From: Nitrospira sp.
GTDB lineage: Bacteria > Nitrospirota > Nitrospiria > Nitrospirales > Nitrospiraceae
Length of the DNA stretch: 43,249 bases
Assembly: GCA_016873395.1 (NCBI GenBank)
Contig: VGXG01000020.1
Coordinates: 1-43,249, forward strand
Direction of reading: 5' to 3'
Shown: positions 7,735-14,329 of the stretch, one piece after another
Position numbering within the stretch: position 1 is the stretch's first letter
Layout of the letters: each line of letters starts with the position of its first letter
Made by a program: the position numbers and the translations under genes
Notes under the pieces: generated by a model
The model's database searches: none
The model's input: only the letters and a program-made list of their open reading frames with translations
Told to the model about the DNA's origin: nothing

Positions 7735-8253
7735 GTGATTCTGGTCATCGGCGGCGCCTCGTCGGGCAAGAGCGCCGCGGCCTTGGAGTTGGCCGAAAGA
7801 GGTATGGCAAAGGGAGCGGCGCGAGCCTTCGTGGCAACCGGTCAGCCCTTGGATGAAGAGATGGCTGATCGAATCCGGTTGCACCAAGCTTCACGGGGCG
7901 CCGAGTGGCAGACCGAGGAAGTGCCGGTTGACCTGGCTGCTTGGTTCGAAAAGCAGGGCCGGGGCTTTCGCGCGATCATCCTGGATTGTCTGACCCTATG
8001 GCTGAGCAACCTCAAGGAGCGGGGGGGGCCGGACGAGCAAGTGCCTGATCTGGTCGCAACGCTCCTGCGGGCGGTGAGGGACAGCGAAGCCAGAGTCGTG
8101 GTCGTCAGCAACGAGCTGGGGCTGGGGCTGGTACCGGCAGATGCCTCTGCACGGCGGTTCCGTGACCTGGCCGGCAAAGTGAACCAGCAGGTTGCTGGTG
8201 CGGCGGATGAAGTCTATTTCATCGTCGCGGGGCAGGCGTTGCAAGTGAAATAG
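7735..8253 (+). CDS. cobU: Adenosylcobinamide kinase / adenosylcobinamide-phosphate guanylyltransferase
   Basis: This bifunctional enzyme phosphorylates adenosylcobinamide and transfers GMP to give adenosylcobinamide-GDP. The chosen GTG at 7735 gives MILVIGGASSGKS, the normal family start with the P-loop, and about 172 residues. A GGAG precedes it by 4 bases. The frame is open back to a GTG at 7639 overlapping the cobQ stop, but those 32 codons are word-repeat DNA coding an Arg/Pro-rich stretch. Other landmarks are ATGQPLDEEMADRIRLH (the region with the GMP-accepting His), VDLAAWF, ILDCLTLWLSN and VVSNELGLGLVPADASARRFRDL. Confidence 0.92.
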   Translation: MILVIGGASSGKSAAALELAERGMAKGAARAFVATGQPLDEEMADRIRLHQASRGAEWQTEEVPVDLAAWFEKQGRGFRAIILDCLTLWLSNLKERGGPDEQVPDLVATLLRAVRDSEARVVVVSNELGLGLVPADASARRFRDLAGKVNQQVAGAADEVYFIVAGQALQVK

Positions 8254-8308
8254 AACGGCGTTCCGGTGATGAGGGACGCATGAAGAATACCGTGCCCGAA
8301 GAACAGCC

Positions 8309-9364
8309 ATGACTTTCCAAGAAGCGATTCGCAAGATCGAGCCAATAGATGAAGCCTGCCGCAAGCGGGCGCAGGCGCGGCTGGACCGGCTCACCAAGCC
8401 GGTCGGGAGCCTGGGCCGGTTGGAGGCATTGGCCGCCCGCTATGTGGCGATGACCAGGGAGGAACGGCCGAAGGTCCCGCGCGCGGCTATCTTTACCTTC
8501 GCCGCCGATCACGGTGTGGCGAATGAAGGTGTCAGTGCCTATCCCAGTGCCGTCACCGCCCAGATGGTGTTGAACTTTCTGAGGGGCGGAGCAGCGGTGA
8601 ATGTCCTGGCCTCCCATGTCGGTGCCGAGGTCCTGGTGGTGGATATCGGGGTGGCGTATGAGTTCGGACCACTGCCCAATCTCATTTCCCGGAAGGTAGC
8701 CAAAGGGACGAAAAACTTCGCGCACGAGCCGGCCATGAGTCGCGAGGAGGCCATCAAGGCGCTGGAGGTGGGTATCGAGTTGGCTGCTCAAGCCCGGCAA
8801 CGGGGTGTCGGGCTCATCGGGACCGGAGACATGGGGATCGGCAATACCACCCCCAGTGCCGCGATTACCTCGGTCATGACGGGGCAGTCGGTGGCTTCTG
8901 TCACCGGCCGTGGGACTGGGGTCGACGAGGCCGGCCTTTCTCGAAAAGTCACAGTGATCGAACGGGCCTTGGCGCGTCATCGTCCGGACTCCGGCGATCC
9001 GCTGGACGTGCTGACGAAGGTCGGGGGCTTGGAGATTGCCGGCCTTGCCGGGTTGATTCTGGGAGCGGCTGCCCACCGGGTGCCGGTGGTCCTCGATGGG
9101 TTCATTGCCGGCGCGGCGGCCCTCATCGCTGCCGGATTTCAGCCGCGCTGCTGCGAATATCTGATCGCCTCCCATCGATCGGTCGAACGCGGGCATCAGG
9201 CTGCCTTGGATCGATTGGGTCTGGTCCCTTTGCTCGACTTGGACCTGCGGTTGGGCGAGGGGACTGGGGCCTGCCTGGGGATCAGTCTCATCCAGGCGAG
9301 CATCAAGATTCTGACCCAGATGGCGACCTTTGAGGAAGCCGGCGTTTCAGAGCGTGAAACGTAA
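8309..9364 (+). CDS. cobT: Nicotinate-nucleotide:dimethylbenzimidazole phosphoribosyltransferase
   Basis: It makes alpha-ribazole phosphate from nicotinate mononucleotide and dimethylbenzimidazole for the lower loop of cobalamin. The 351-residue protein has LDRLTKPVGSLGRLE near the N-terminus, FAADHGVANEGVSAYP, GTGDMGIGNTTPSAAI and FDLG-like LRLGEGTGACLG near the C-terminus with the catalytic Glu. It works downstream of bluB. Its last codons (GAAACGTAA) run into the word-repeat palindrome starting near 9354, so the stop codon seems to be supplied by the repeat. Confidence 0.95.
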   Translation: MTFQEAIRKIEPIDEACRKRAQARLDRLTKPVGSLGRLEALAARYVAMTREERPKVPRAAIFTFAADHGVANEGVSAYPSAVTAQMVLNFLRGGAAVNVLASHVGAEVLVVDIGVAYEFGPLPNLISRKVAKGTKNFAHEPAMSREEAIKALEVGIELAAQARQRGVGLIGTGDMGIGNTTPSAAITSVMTGQSVASVTGRGTGVDEAGLSRKVTVIERALARHRPDSGDPLDVLTKVGGLEIAGLAGLILGAAAHRVPVVLDGFIAGAAALIAAGFQPRCCEYLIASHRSVERGHQAALDRLGLVPLLDLDLRLGEGTGACLGISLIQASIKILTQMATFEEAGVSERET

Positions 9365-9469
9365 AACGTAAGGGGTGAGGTGTAAGGGGTAAGGCGTGAG
9401 GGGTAAGGAAGACTTTCAACAGATCAACTCTCCTCACACCTTACGTCTCACGTCTCACGCCTCACGTCC
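9354..9469. repeat. Word-repeat palindrome between cobT and cobS
   Basis: The left arm (9354-9409) iterates GTGAAACGTAAAACGTAAGG and GGTGAGGTGTAAGG words. The right arm (9431-9469) iterates the complement, TCACACCTTACGTCTCACG and TCTCACGCCTCACG. About 20 unrelated bases form the loop. The element supplies the cobT stop codon and the only usable cobS start codon. Confidence 0.8.
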
Positions 9470-10214
9470 TTTTCTGATAGCTTGGCACTTCCTGACCGCC
9501 ATCCCCCTCAGCCGCGAGCATCACGATCCTTCCCCCCAGGAACTGGCCCAGTCCATGGTTTGGTATCCGCTGGTCGGGCTGCTGCTGGGCGGAATCCTCG
9601 CTGTGAGCGATCTCTTGCTCGCTCAGTTTTTCTCCGACATGGTGGTCAACGGACTGTTGTTGCTGCTGCTGGTCGCCCTGACCCGAGGGCTGCACCAGGA
9701 CGGCTTGGCCGATACGCTGGACGGACTGGCGGGCGGGCGGAATCCGGCCGAGCGGCTTGCGATCATGCGTGATGGACGCATCGGGGCGATCGGAGCCACC
9801 GGCCTGATCCTGGCCTTGGGGCTTCGGTATGCCGGATTACTGGAGGCGCCGGAGGAGGGGCGATTCGTTCTGTTGCTCTGCATGCCGGCGGTGGGGCGAT
9901 GGGTGATGGTGGTTGGGTCTGTCTCAGCTCCCTATGCAAGGGCTGAAGGAGGATTGGCCCAGCCCTTTCTGCTGCATCTTTCCTGGAAGCAAGTGTTGGG
10001 GGCGACCCTCGTATTGGGCATGACGCTCCTCTGGGCGCTCGGGCCGGTGGAGGCTTTGCTCAGCCTGGTCCTGCTGGCGATCATTGCCAGGGTCTTGACG
10101 TCCTTCGCGCGCCGGTTCCTGGGCGGGATTACCGGGGATACGCTGGGGGCGGCCAATGAGGTCGCTGAAATTGTGTTTCTGCTGCTTGGGTCGGCCCTGC
10201 TTCCGTCACGATGA
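9396..10214 (+). CDS. cobS: Adenosylcobinamide-GDP ribazoletransferase (cobalamin synthase)
   Basis: This integral membrane enzyme joins adenosylcobinamide-GDP with alpha-ribazole (phosphate) to complete cobalamin. Family landmarks are FLIAWHFLTAIPLS at the true N-terminus, GLHQDGLADTLDGLAGG with its acidic residues, RLAIMRDGRIGAIG and GGITGDTLGAANEVAE. Several hydrophobic helices follow. The only in-frame start upstream of FLIAWHFL is the GTG at 9396, inside the word-repeat palindrome, so the first roughly 26 residues (MRGKEDFQQINSPHTL...) are repeat-encoded. This is an unusual start; a sequence or annotation error is possible but the frame is clean. Confidence 0.9.
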   Translation: MRGKEDFQQINSPHTLRLTSHASRPFLIAWHFLTAIPLSREHHDPSPQELAQSMVWYPLVGLLLGGILAVSDLLLAQFFSDMVVNGLLLLLLVALTRGLHQDGLADTLDGLAGGRNPAERLAIMRDGRIGAIGATGLILALGLRYAGLLEAPEEGRFVLLLCMPAVGRWVMVVGSVSAPYARAEGGLAQPFLLHLSWKQVLGATLVLGMTLLWALGPVEALLSLVLLAIIARVLTSFARRFLGGITGDTLGAANEVAEIVFLLLGSALLPSR

Positions 10215-11161
10215 TGGCCGGAGAAGTCATAGGGGCTTGCCTCCTGGATGCCGTCCTGGGCGACCCTCGCTGGCTGCCCCATCCAGTGCGGGTCATGGGC
10301 GTGGTGATTGCCTGGTGTGATGACCGGATCAGGCCCCTGTTGCGCAGCCAGGGAACCCAGCGGGCCGCGGGCATCCTGCTGGCCCTTTCCCTGCCGACCC
10401 TCGCCTATGCGGTCGGGTGGGGGACGATCGAGCTGGCCGGTCGGCTCCACTGGGCTATCAGGAGCGGAGTTGAAATCATGCTGGCATTCACCACGTTGGC
10501 CGCCAGGGACTTGGTCGACCATACGCGCACCGTGCTGCGTGCGCTGGAAGCCGGCTCCCTTGATAGGGCTCGGCAGGCAGTTTCGAGGATTGTTGGCCGC
10601 GATGTGGCTGAGCTGTCCGAGCCGGAAGTCGTGCGGGCGACCGTCGAGACGGTTGCCGAAAGCACGGCAGATGGAGTGGTCGCGCCGCTCTTTTACCTGG
10701 CGCTTGGGGGGGCGCCCTTAGCCCTGGCCTATAAGGCGGTCAGCACGCTGGATTCCATGGTCGGTCATCGCGATGCGCGGCATCGATATTTTGGCTGGGC
10801 CTCTGCCAGGCTGGATGATGGCGCCAACTGGATCCCGGCGCGCCTGACGGCACTGCTGTTCGTGCTGGCCCGCTGGCTCCTGTCCCCCCGCTCCGACGCG
10901 GCCCTGCGTGCCTGGGCGATTGTGCGGCGCGACGGGAAAAAACATCCGAGTCCCAACAGCGGAAGACCGGAAGCAGCCATGGCCGGGGCTCTGGGGGTGC
11001 AACTGGGCGGCACGAATCTCTATGGCGGCGTGCCGGAGGAGCGGCCCCTGCTCGGCGATCCGGGGACCGCTCTGTGTACGGCCCACATCCGGTCTGCTCT
11101 TACCTTGATGGTCATGACGTCCCTGCTGGCCGCCGGCCTTGCGGCGGTTGTCCTCCTATGA
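10211..11161 (+). CDS. cbiB: Adenosylcobinamide-phosphate synthase
   Basis: It condenses adenosylcobyric acid with the aminopropanol phosphate arm. The 316-residue membrane protein has DAVLGDPRWLPHPVRVMG near the N-terminus, then SRIVGRDVAELSEPEVVRATVE, ESTADGVVAPLFYLALGG and STLDSMVGHRDARHRYFG, with HPSPNSGRPEAAMAGALG near the C-terminus. All are hallmarks of the CbiB/CobD-type family. It overlaps cobS and the next gene by ATGA, showing translational coupling. Confidence 0.95.
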   Translation: MMAGEVIGACLLDAVLGDPRWLPHPVRVMGVVIAWCDDRIRPLLRSQGTQRAAGILLALSLPTLAYAVGWGTIELAGRLHWAIRSGVEIMLAFTTLAARDLVDHTRTVLRALEAGSLDRARQAVSRIVGRDVAELSEPEVVRATVETVAESTADGVVAPLFYLALGGAPLALAYKAVSTLDSMVGHRDARHRYFGWASARLDDGANWIPARLTALLFVLARWLLSPRSDAALRAWAIVRRDGKKHPSPNSGRPEAAMAGALGVQLGGTNLYGGVPEERPLLGDPGTALCTAHIRSALTLMVMTSLLAAGLAAVVLL

Positions 11162-12252
11162 AAGCCGGTGTGCTCCGGAGCCACGGCGGCAACGTGTACG
11201 AAGCGGCGCGCCAGGGCCGCCGCCGGCTGGATCAGATCGTTGATTTCAGCGCCAGCATCAACCCTCTCGGTCCCTCCCCCCGTGCTATCCAGGCCGTCCG
11301 CGCCGAACTTTCCCGGATCGTCCATTACCCGGACCCTGACTGTACGGAGCTTCGCAAGGCCCTTGCGGACCACTGGCGTCTGCCTCCCAACCGCTTCATG
11401 ATCGGGAACGGTTCCAGCGAGTTGATCTATCTTCTGCCCCTTGCACTTTCGATCCGACGCGCCCTGGTTGTCGGCCCGACCTTCTCGGAGTACGAGCGGG
11501 CGGTCGCGGTTGCGGAAGGACGGATGATCCGCGTGCAGGCCGGGCGCCGCGAACAGTATCAACCGCCGATCGGAAAAGTGGCTCGAGCGGTCCAGCGTGA
11601 CCGCTTGAACGTCGACGCGCTTTTTTTCTGCAACCCCAACAGTCCGACTGGGTCGGTTGTCCAGGCCGATGAAGTCTTGGAGCTCGCCGTGCTGGCTTCG
11701 CGTCAGGGGGCCTGGGTGATCGTGGATGAAACCTTCGGCGAATATTGCAACCAGGCGACGATCTTACCGCAGATCGCGAGGCTCCCCCGGTTGCTGGTAT
11801 TGCGCAGCTTTACCAAGTTCTATGCCCTTCCCGCCCTGCGCATCGGCTATCTGGCCGGTCCGGAAACCCTTCTGAGGAACCTCCGAGACCGACAGCCTCC
11901 CTGGTCGGTCAATCAGGTGGCTCAGGGAGCGGCCCTCGCCGCGCTTCAGGATGCGACCCATGCCAGACAGAGTCTGGCCTTCATGGAGCGGGAACGGCCT
12001 CGTTTGGCGCGGAGCCTGGCGCGGCTTCCAGGTGTGGCAGTTTTTCCCTCAGCAGCTAACTTTCTACTGCTCGAGCTGCCGTCTGGGTTGTCTGCCGCAG
12101 TCTGTGCCAAAGCACTCCGTCGACAAGGGTTGCTGATCCGGGACTGTTCGTCGGTGCCGGGTCTGAATCGTCGGACAGTGCGGGTAGCGGTGAAACTGCC
12201 CGGCCAAAATCGACGCCTGGTGGCTGCCCTCGCTGGCTTGCTGAGGAGATGA
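11158..12252 (+). CDS. cobD: Threonine-phosphate decarboxylase-type aminotransferase
   Basis: This PLP-dependent class I/II aminotransferase-fold enzyme probably decarboxylates L-threonine-3-phosphate to aminopropanol phosphate, the arm used by CbiB (cobD in Salmonella naming, cobC in Pseudomonas naming). The 364-residue protein starts at the ATG overlapping the cbiB stop. Landmarks are HGGNVYEAAR, DFSASINPLGP, FMIGNGSSELIYL, FCNPNSPTGSV, VIVDETFGEYC, the PLP lysine in RSFTKFYALPALRIGYLAG, and a C-terminal RTVRVAVK. HisC-like function is possible by fold, but the position inside the cobalamin operon argues for the cobalamin role. Confidence 0.93.
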   Translation: MKAGVLRSHGGNVYEAARQGRRRLDQIVDFSASINPLGPSPRAIQAVRAELSRIVHYPDPDCTELRKALADHWRLPPNRFMIGNGSSELIYLLPLALSIRRALVVGPTFSEYERAVAVAEGRMIRVQAGRREQYQPPIGKVARAVQRDRLNVDALFFCNPNSPTGSVVQADEVLELAVLASRQGAWVIVDETFGEYCNQATILPQIARLPRLLVLRSFTKFYALPALRIGYLAGPETLLRNLRDRQPPWSVNQVAQGAALAALQDATHARQSLAFMERERPRLARSLARLPGVAVFPSAANFLLLELPSGLSAAVCAKALRRQGLLIRDCSSVPGLNRRTVRVAVKLPGQNRRLVAALAGLLRR

Positions 12253-12255
12253 GTG

Positions 12256-13020
12256 ATGAGCCGCATCCCTGCTTCCTTTGTCACCAGGTTTCGCCTGGCC
12301 GGCCGTACGCTGGTGGTGGATTTGCAAAAACGGCGGAAGGTTCTGTCTTCTGCGCCGCGTGGAGGAGGGTTGGTCAGGGCTCGGTACATTTTGAACCACC
12401 AGGTACCGGCCAATCCGATGTCCGGGTCGGGGGATCAATGCCGGTGTCAATGGAGCGATCCGGCCCGATACCTTGGGGCCGTAGCGGCAGATCTCGGCGC
12501 CGACGATTGTTCAGTCGCCCTGATGACAGCCGTTCCCCTGAAGCAACTGGTAGTTCTGCGCGAAGCGGCTGCCGGCCTCTGGGTCGAAGGATTCTTCACG
12601 GTCGGCGTGACGAACGCGGTGCGGGCTGGAGAGCCGGTCAGCCCAGCCCGGAGCCGACGGAGGAGTCCAGGCACGATTAATATGATCTTAGTCACCAACG
12701 CTTTCTTGACCGCACCGGCCATGGTCGGCATGGTCCAGGTGGCGACGGAGAGCAAAACGGCCGTGCTGCTGTCCAAACGAGTTCCGAGTTGGACAGGCAA
12801 GCCCGGTGCCACCGGAACCGGCACAGACGCAGTGGTCGTAGCCAGCGGTGCGCAAGAAGATGGTCCGGTCCTCAAGTACAGCGGGACCCATACCAAACTC
12901 GGAGAACTGGTCGGGCGCTTGGTCAGCCGCGGCATACAACAAGGGCTCGCCAGGTCGCGGCGTCGGACCGGTACTCCTAGACCCCAGGATGTTGGGGTTG
13001 GCATGCGCATCTCCAACTAG
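12256..13020 (+). CDS. cbiZ: Adenosylcobinamide amidohydrolase
   Basis: It hydrolyses the aminopropanol amide of adenosylcobinamide to give adenosylcobyric acid, which can be rebuilt by CbiB. Family features are LSSAPRGGGLVRARYILNHQV, ALMTAVPLKQLV, VGVTNAVRAGEP, PGTINMILVTNAFLT, ESKTAVLL, GATGTGTDAVVVAS and YSGTHTKLGELVG. GAGGAG lies 7 bases upstream of the ATG; a GTG one codon earlier is an alternative. It is the last gene of the operon. CbiZ is best known as the archaeal salvage route and occurs in some bacteria. Here it coexists with CobU, which acts on the same cobinamide. Confidence 0.92.
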   Translation: MSRIPASFVTRFRLAGRTLVVDLQKRRKVLSSAPRGGGLVRARYILNHQVPANPMSGSGDQCRCQWSDPARYLGAVAADLGADDCSVALMTAVPLKQLVVLREAAAGLWVEGFFTVGVTNAVRAGEPVSPARSRRRSPGTINMILVTNAFLTAPAMVGMVQVATESKTAVLLSKRVPSWTGKPGATGTGTDAVVVASGAQEDGPVLKYSGTHTKLGELVGRLVSRGIQQGLARSRRRTGTPRPQDVGVGMRISN

Positions 13021-13403
13021 ACTCATAAGCCGATGAAATTTCTATCGTTGAGTCGCACAAAATTTGTGCATTCTGCTGCATCGCGCTGCATATCTGCTCG
13101 ACGCAGATTGATTCACATGATTATCCACAATTCATCCCCATTTTTTGTGGACAGAAATTCTGATCTTCGCGGAGACGGATTCGCCGAACGCGTGCGGGAT
13201 GCGGTCGTGAAAACTCGGCGGGAACAGAGACCGTGCTGCGCGCGCTGTTTTGGGACGATGACGATGCGGTCACGCGCGTGGATTGACAAAATGAGTCAGC
13301 CTCTGTGAATCGCCTTTCGGCAAGCAGATTTTTCTGTACGTGAACGTGAAAGCGAGCCACAGGAGAGACAAAGTGTGGTTTTGAAAACCGGCCGCCCTTC
13401 GTT

Positions 13404-13456
13404 GTTACCGATTCAATTGTTGCCGATTCAAATTGAGCAAGGACGGTTGGTATAAT
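13404..13456 (+). promoter_or_regulatory. Probable promoter with direct-repeat operator
   Basis: A perfect TATAAT lies at 13451-13456, preceded by GG. The -35 region (TTCAAA, 13427-13432, 18 bases upstream) is weak. GTTACCGATTCAA (13404) and GTTGCCGATTCAA (13419) are direct repeats at a 15-base pitch that overlap the -35 region, suggesting an activator site. Transcription would begin near 13463, about 20 bases before the two-hairpin element. Confidence 0.5.
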
Positions 13457-13481
13457 CTCGCGTCGTGTTTGGGAATCAATT

Positions 13482-13553
13482 AAGGTGTTTCTCGGCGGGC
13501 ACAGGTTCGATAAGGCGATAAAAAGCCCGCCGTTCAAGCGAAGCTTGGTATGG
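13482..13553 (+). ncRNA. Two-hairpin structured element, type 1, copy 1
   Basis: A lead sequence AAGGTGTTTCTC precedes hairpin 1, CGGCGGGC (13493-13500) with GCCCGCCG (13525-13532). Its 24-base loop contains GTTCGATAA and CGATAAAAA. Hairpin 2 is CAAGC-GAA-GCTTG (13535-13547), followed at once by GTATGG. Copy 2 at 33522 has the same loop and flanks with compensatory stem changes. It lies just downstream of a promoter and about 180 bases upstream of a membrane protein gene. The class is not recognised. Confidence 0.65.
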
Positions 13554-13683
13554 CGCCCTTTTTGCTCGGAGCGCTGCCAAATCATTGATCTTGGTGCCTG
13601 GGCTTCGGAGCGCTACCGAATTCCAGTGAAGGAACAAGATTCTGGCCCGGAAGCTGCAGGAGGAGCGCAGGGAGGTTTCTGAG

Positions 13684-13719
13684 ATGTCTTTCCTTATATC
13701 TGAACTGAATCTGAGCTGA
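13684..13719 (+). CDS. Possible 11-residue leader peptide
   Basis: The frame MSFLISELNLS is preceded by GGGAGG (13669-13674) at good spacing and ends 15 bases before the ATG of the membrane protein at 13735, which itself has no clear ribosome binding site. It could be a translated leader coupled to the downstream gene. Evidence is only the binding site and spacing. Confidence 0.3.
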   Translation: MSFLISELNLS

Positions 13720-13734
13720 AACCGACGGCCAATT

Positions 13735-14265
13735 ATGCCGAAAATTATCACCGCCAAGCGTCTTGAAGGCGAGACCGAGCAGGCCAGGGAATATGTGAAG
13801 ACCCACATCCTGTTTCCCTCAGGGGTACTGGGGCTGATTCTGATCATCGCGGGAACCGGGTCGCTCATCTACCAGTTTCTGTTCGAAGCCTACGGATGGA
13901 GGACCTTTGTGGAGAGCACCGGATTACTGCTGGCCGGAACCGTGATCGGCTGGGTCCAGACCAGCTACCACAAGTTTGTGCTGCGCGAGCATCCCGCTTA
14001 TTTTGCCGGCCGCATGAGGATCTTTACACGGACCGGGCAAAAACGATCCAAGCGCGAGGCGACTACTGTCGAGCTTCACCATTGGGGCCGTCAGTGGGTC
14101 CCGCTCTACTATGTGTTGGGGGCGGGGATGCTGGTGGGGATTTCCTTCTGGAGCTCGATCTCCGGCCAGGTCTACTACATGGCGGCGTTCTTGATGCCGT
14201 GGGCAGGATTTTTTTGGGCGAAGATGTTCTTTTGGCGAGGGGTGCTGGAACAGGGAAAAAGTTAA
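13735..14265 (+). CDS. Small integral membrane protein, unknown function
   Basis: This 176-residue protein has four probable membrane helices in two pairs. Helices near residues 27-48 (FPSGVLGLILIIAGTGSLIYQF) and 57-72 (TGLLLAGTVIGWV) are followed by a basic cytoplasmic-type stretch (RTGQKRSKREATT). The second pair is near residues 121-137 and 142-158 (YYMAAFLMPWAGFFWAKMFF). I recognise no family motif. The leader carries a promoter, the type-1 two-hairpin element and a possible leader peptide, so expression may be post-transcriptionally controlled. Its last codons lie at the edge of a word-repeat palindrome (14256-14329). Confidence 0.7.
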   Translation: MPKIITAKRLEGETEQAREYVKTHILFPSGVLGLILIIAGTGSLIYQFLFEAYGWRTFVESTGLLLAGTVIGWVQTSYHKFVLREHPAYFAGRMRIFTRTGQKRSKREATTVELHHWGRQWVPLYYVLGAGMLVGISFWSSISGQVYYMAAFLMPWAGFFWAKMFFWRGVLEQGKS

Positions 14266-14329
14266 AAGTGAACAGTTAAAGCGAGGGAAGGCTCGTCACT
14301 TTTTACTTTTGAATTTTGCCTTTTTACTT
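14256..14329. repeat. Word-repeat palindrome between convergent genes
   Basis: The left arm AAAAAGTTAAAAGTGAACAG and the right arm CACTTTTTACTTTTG...TTTTTACTT are complementary iterations, with GCGAGGGAAGGCTCG forming the tip. It lies between the membrane protein (+) and lpxD (-), could act as a bidirectional terminator, and encodes the final Lys-rich residues of LpxD. Confidence 0.65.

Larger units (their letters stand above)
13021..13734. other. 714-base gene-poor region
   Basis: No convincing gene is seen here; open frames on both strands lack family features. It contains a perfect DnaA-box-type nonamer TTATCCACA (13121-13129), an inverted near-match TGTGGACAG (13147-13155), a direct repeat of GTTRCCGATTCAA (13404 and 13419) and a TATAAT box (13451). 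It also holds a two-hairpin element (13482-13553) and a 12-codon open frame with a good ribosome binding site (13684-13719). Confidence 0.6.

Noticed and set aside
22-9469. A CRISPR array built from the repeated words
   Set aside because: The words are 6-10 bases, iterated without unique spacers of constant length, and arranged as inverted arms; no cas gene is present.
13121-13129. Chromosomal replication origin
   Set aside because: Only one perfect DnaA box and one near match are present, with no AT-rich unwinding region and no dnaA, dnaN or gyrB nearby.
13283-13311. A promoter with TTGACA at 13283
   Set aside because: The -35 is perfect but the -10 position reads TGAATC and no gene or structured RNA follows closely.
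13121-13585. A 154-codon - strand frame in the gene-poor region
   Set aside because: No recognisable domain, odd composition (Ser/Arg-rich), and it runs across the promoter and the structured element.
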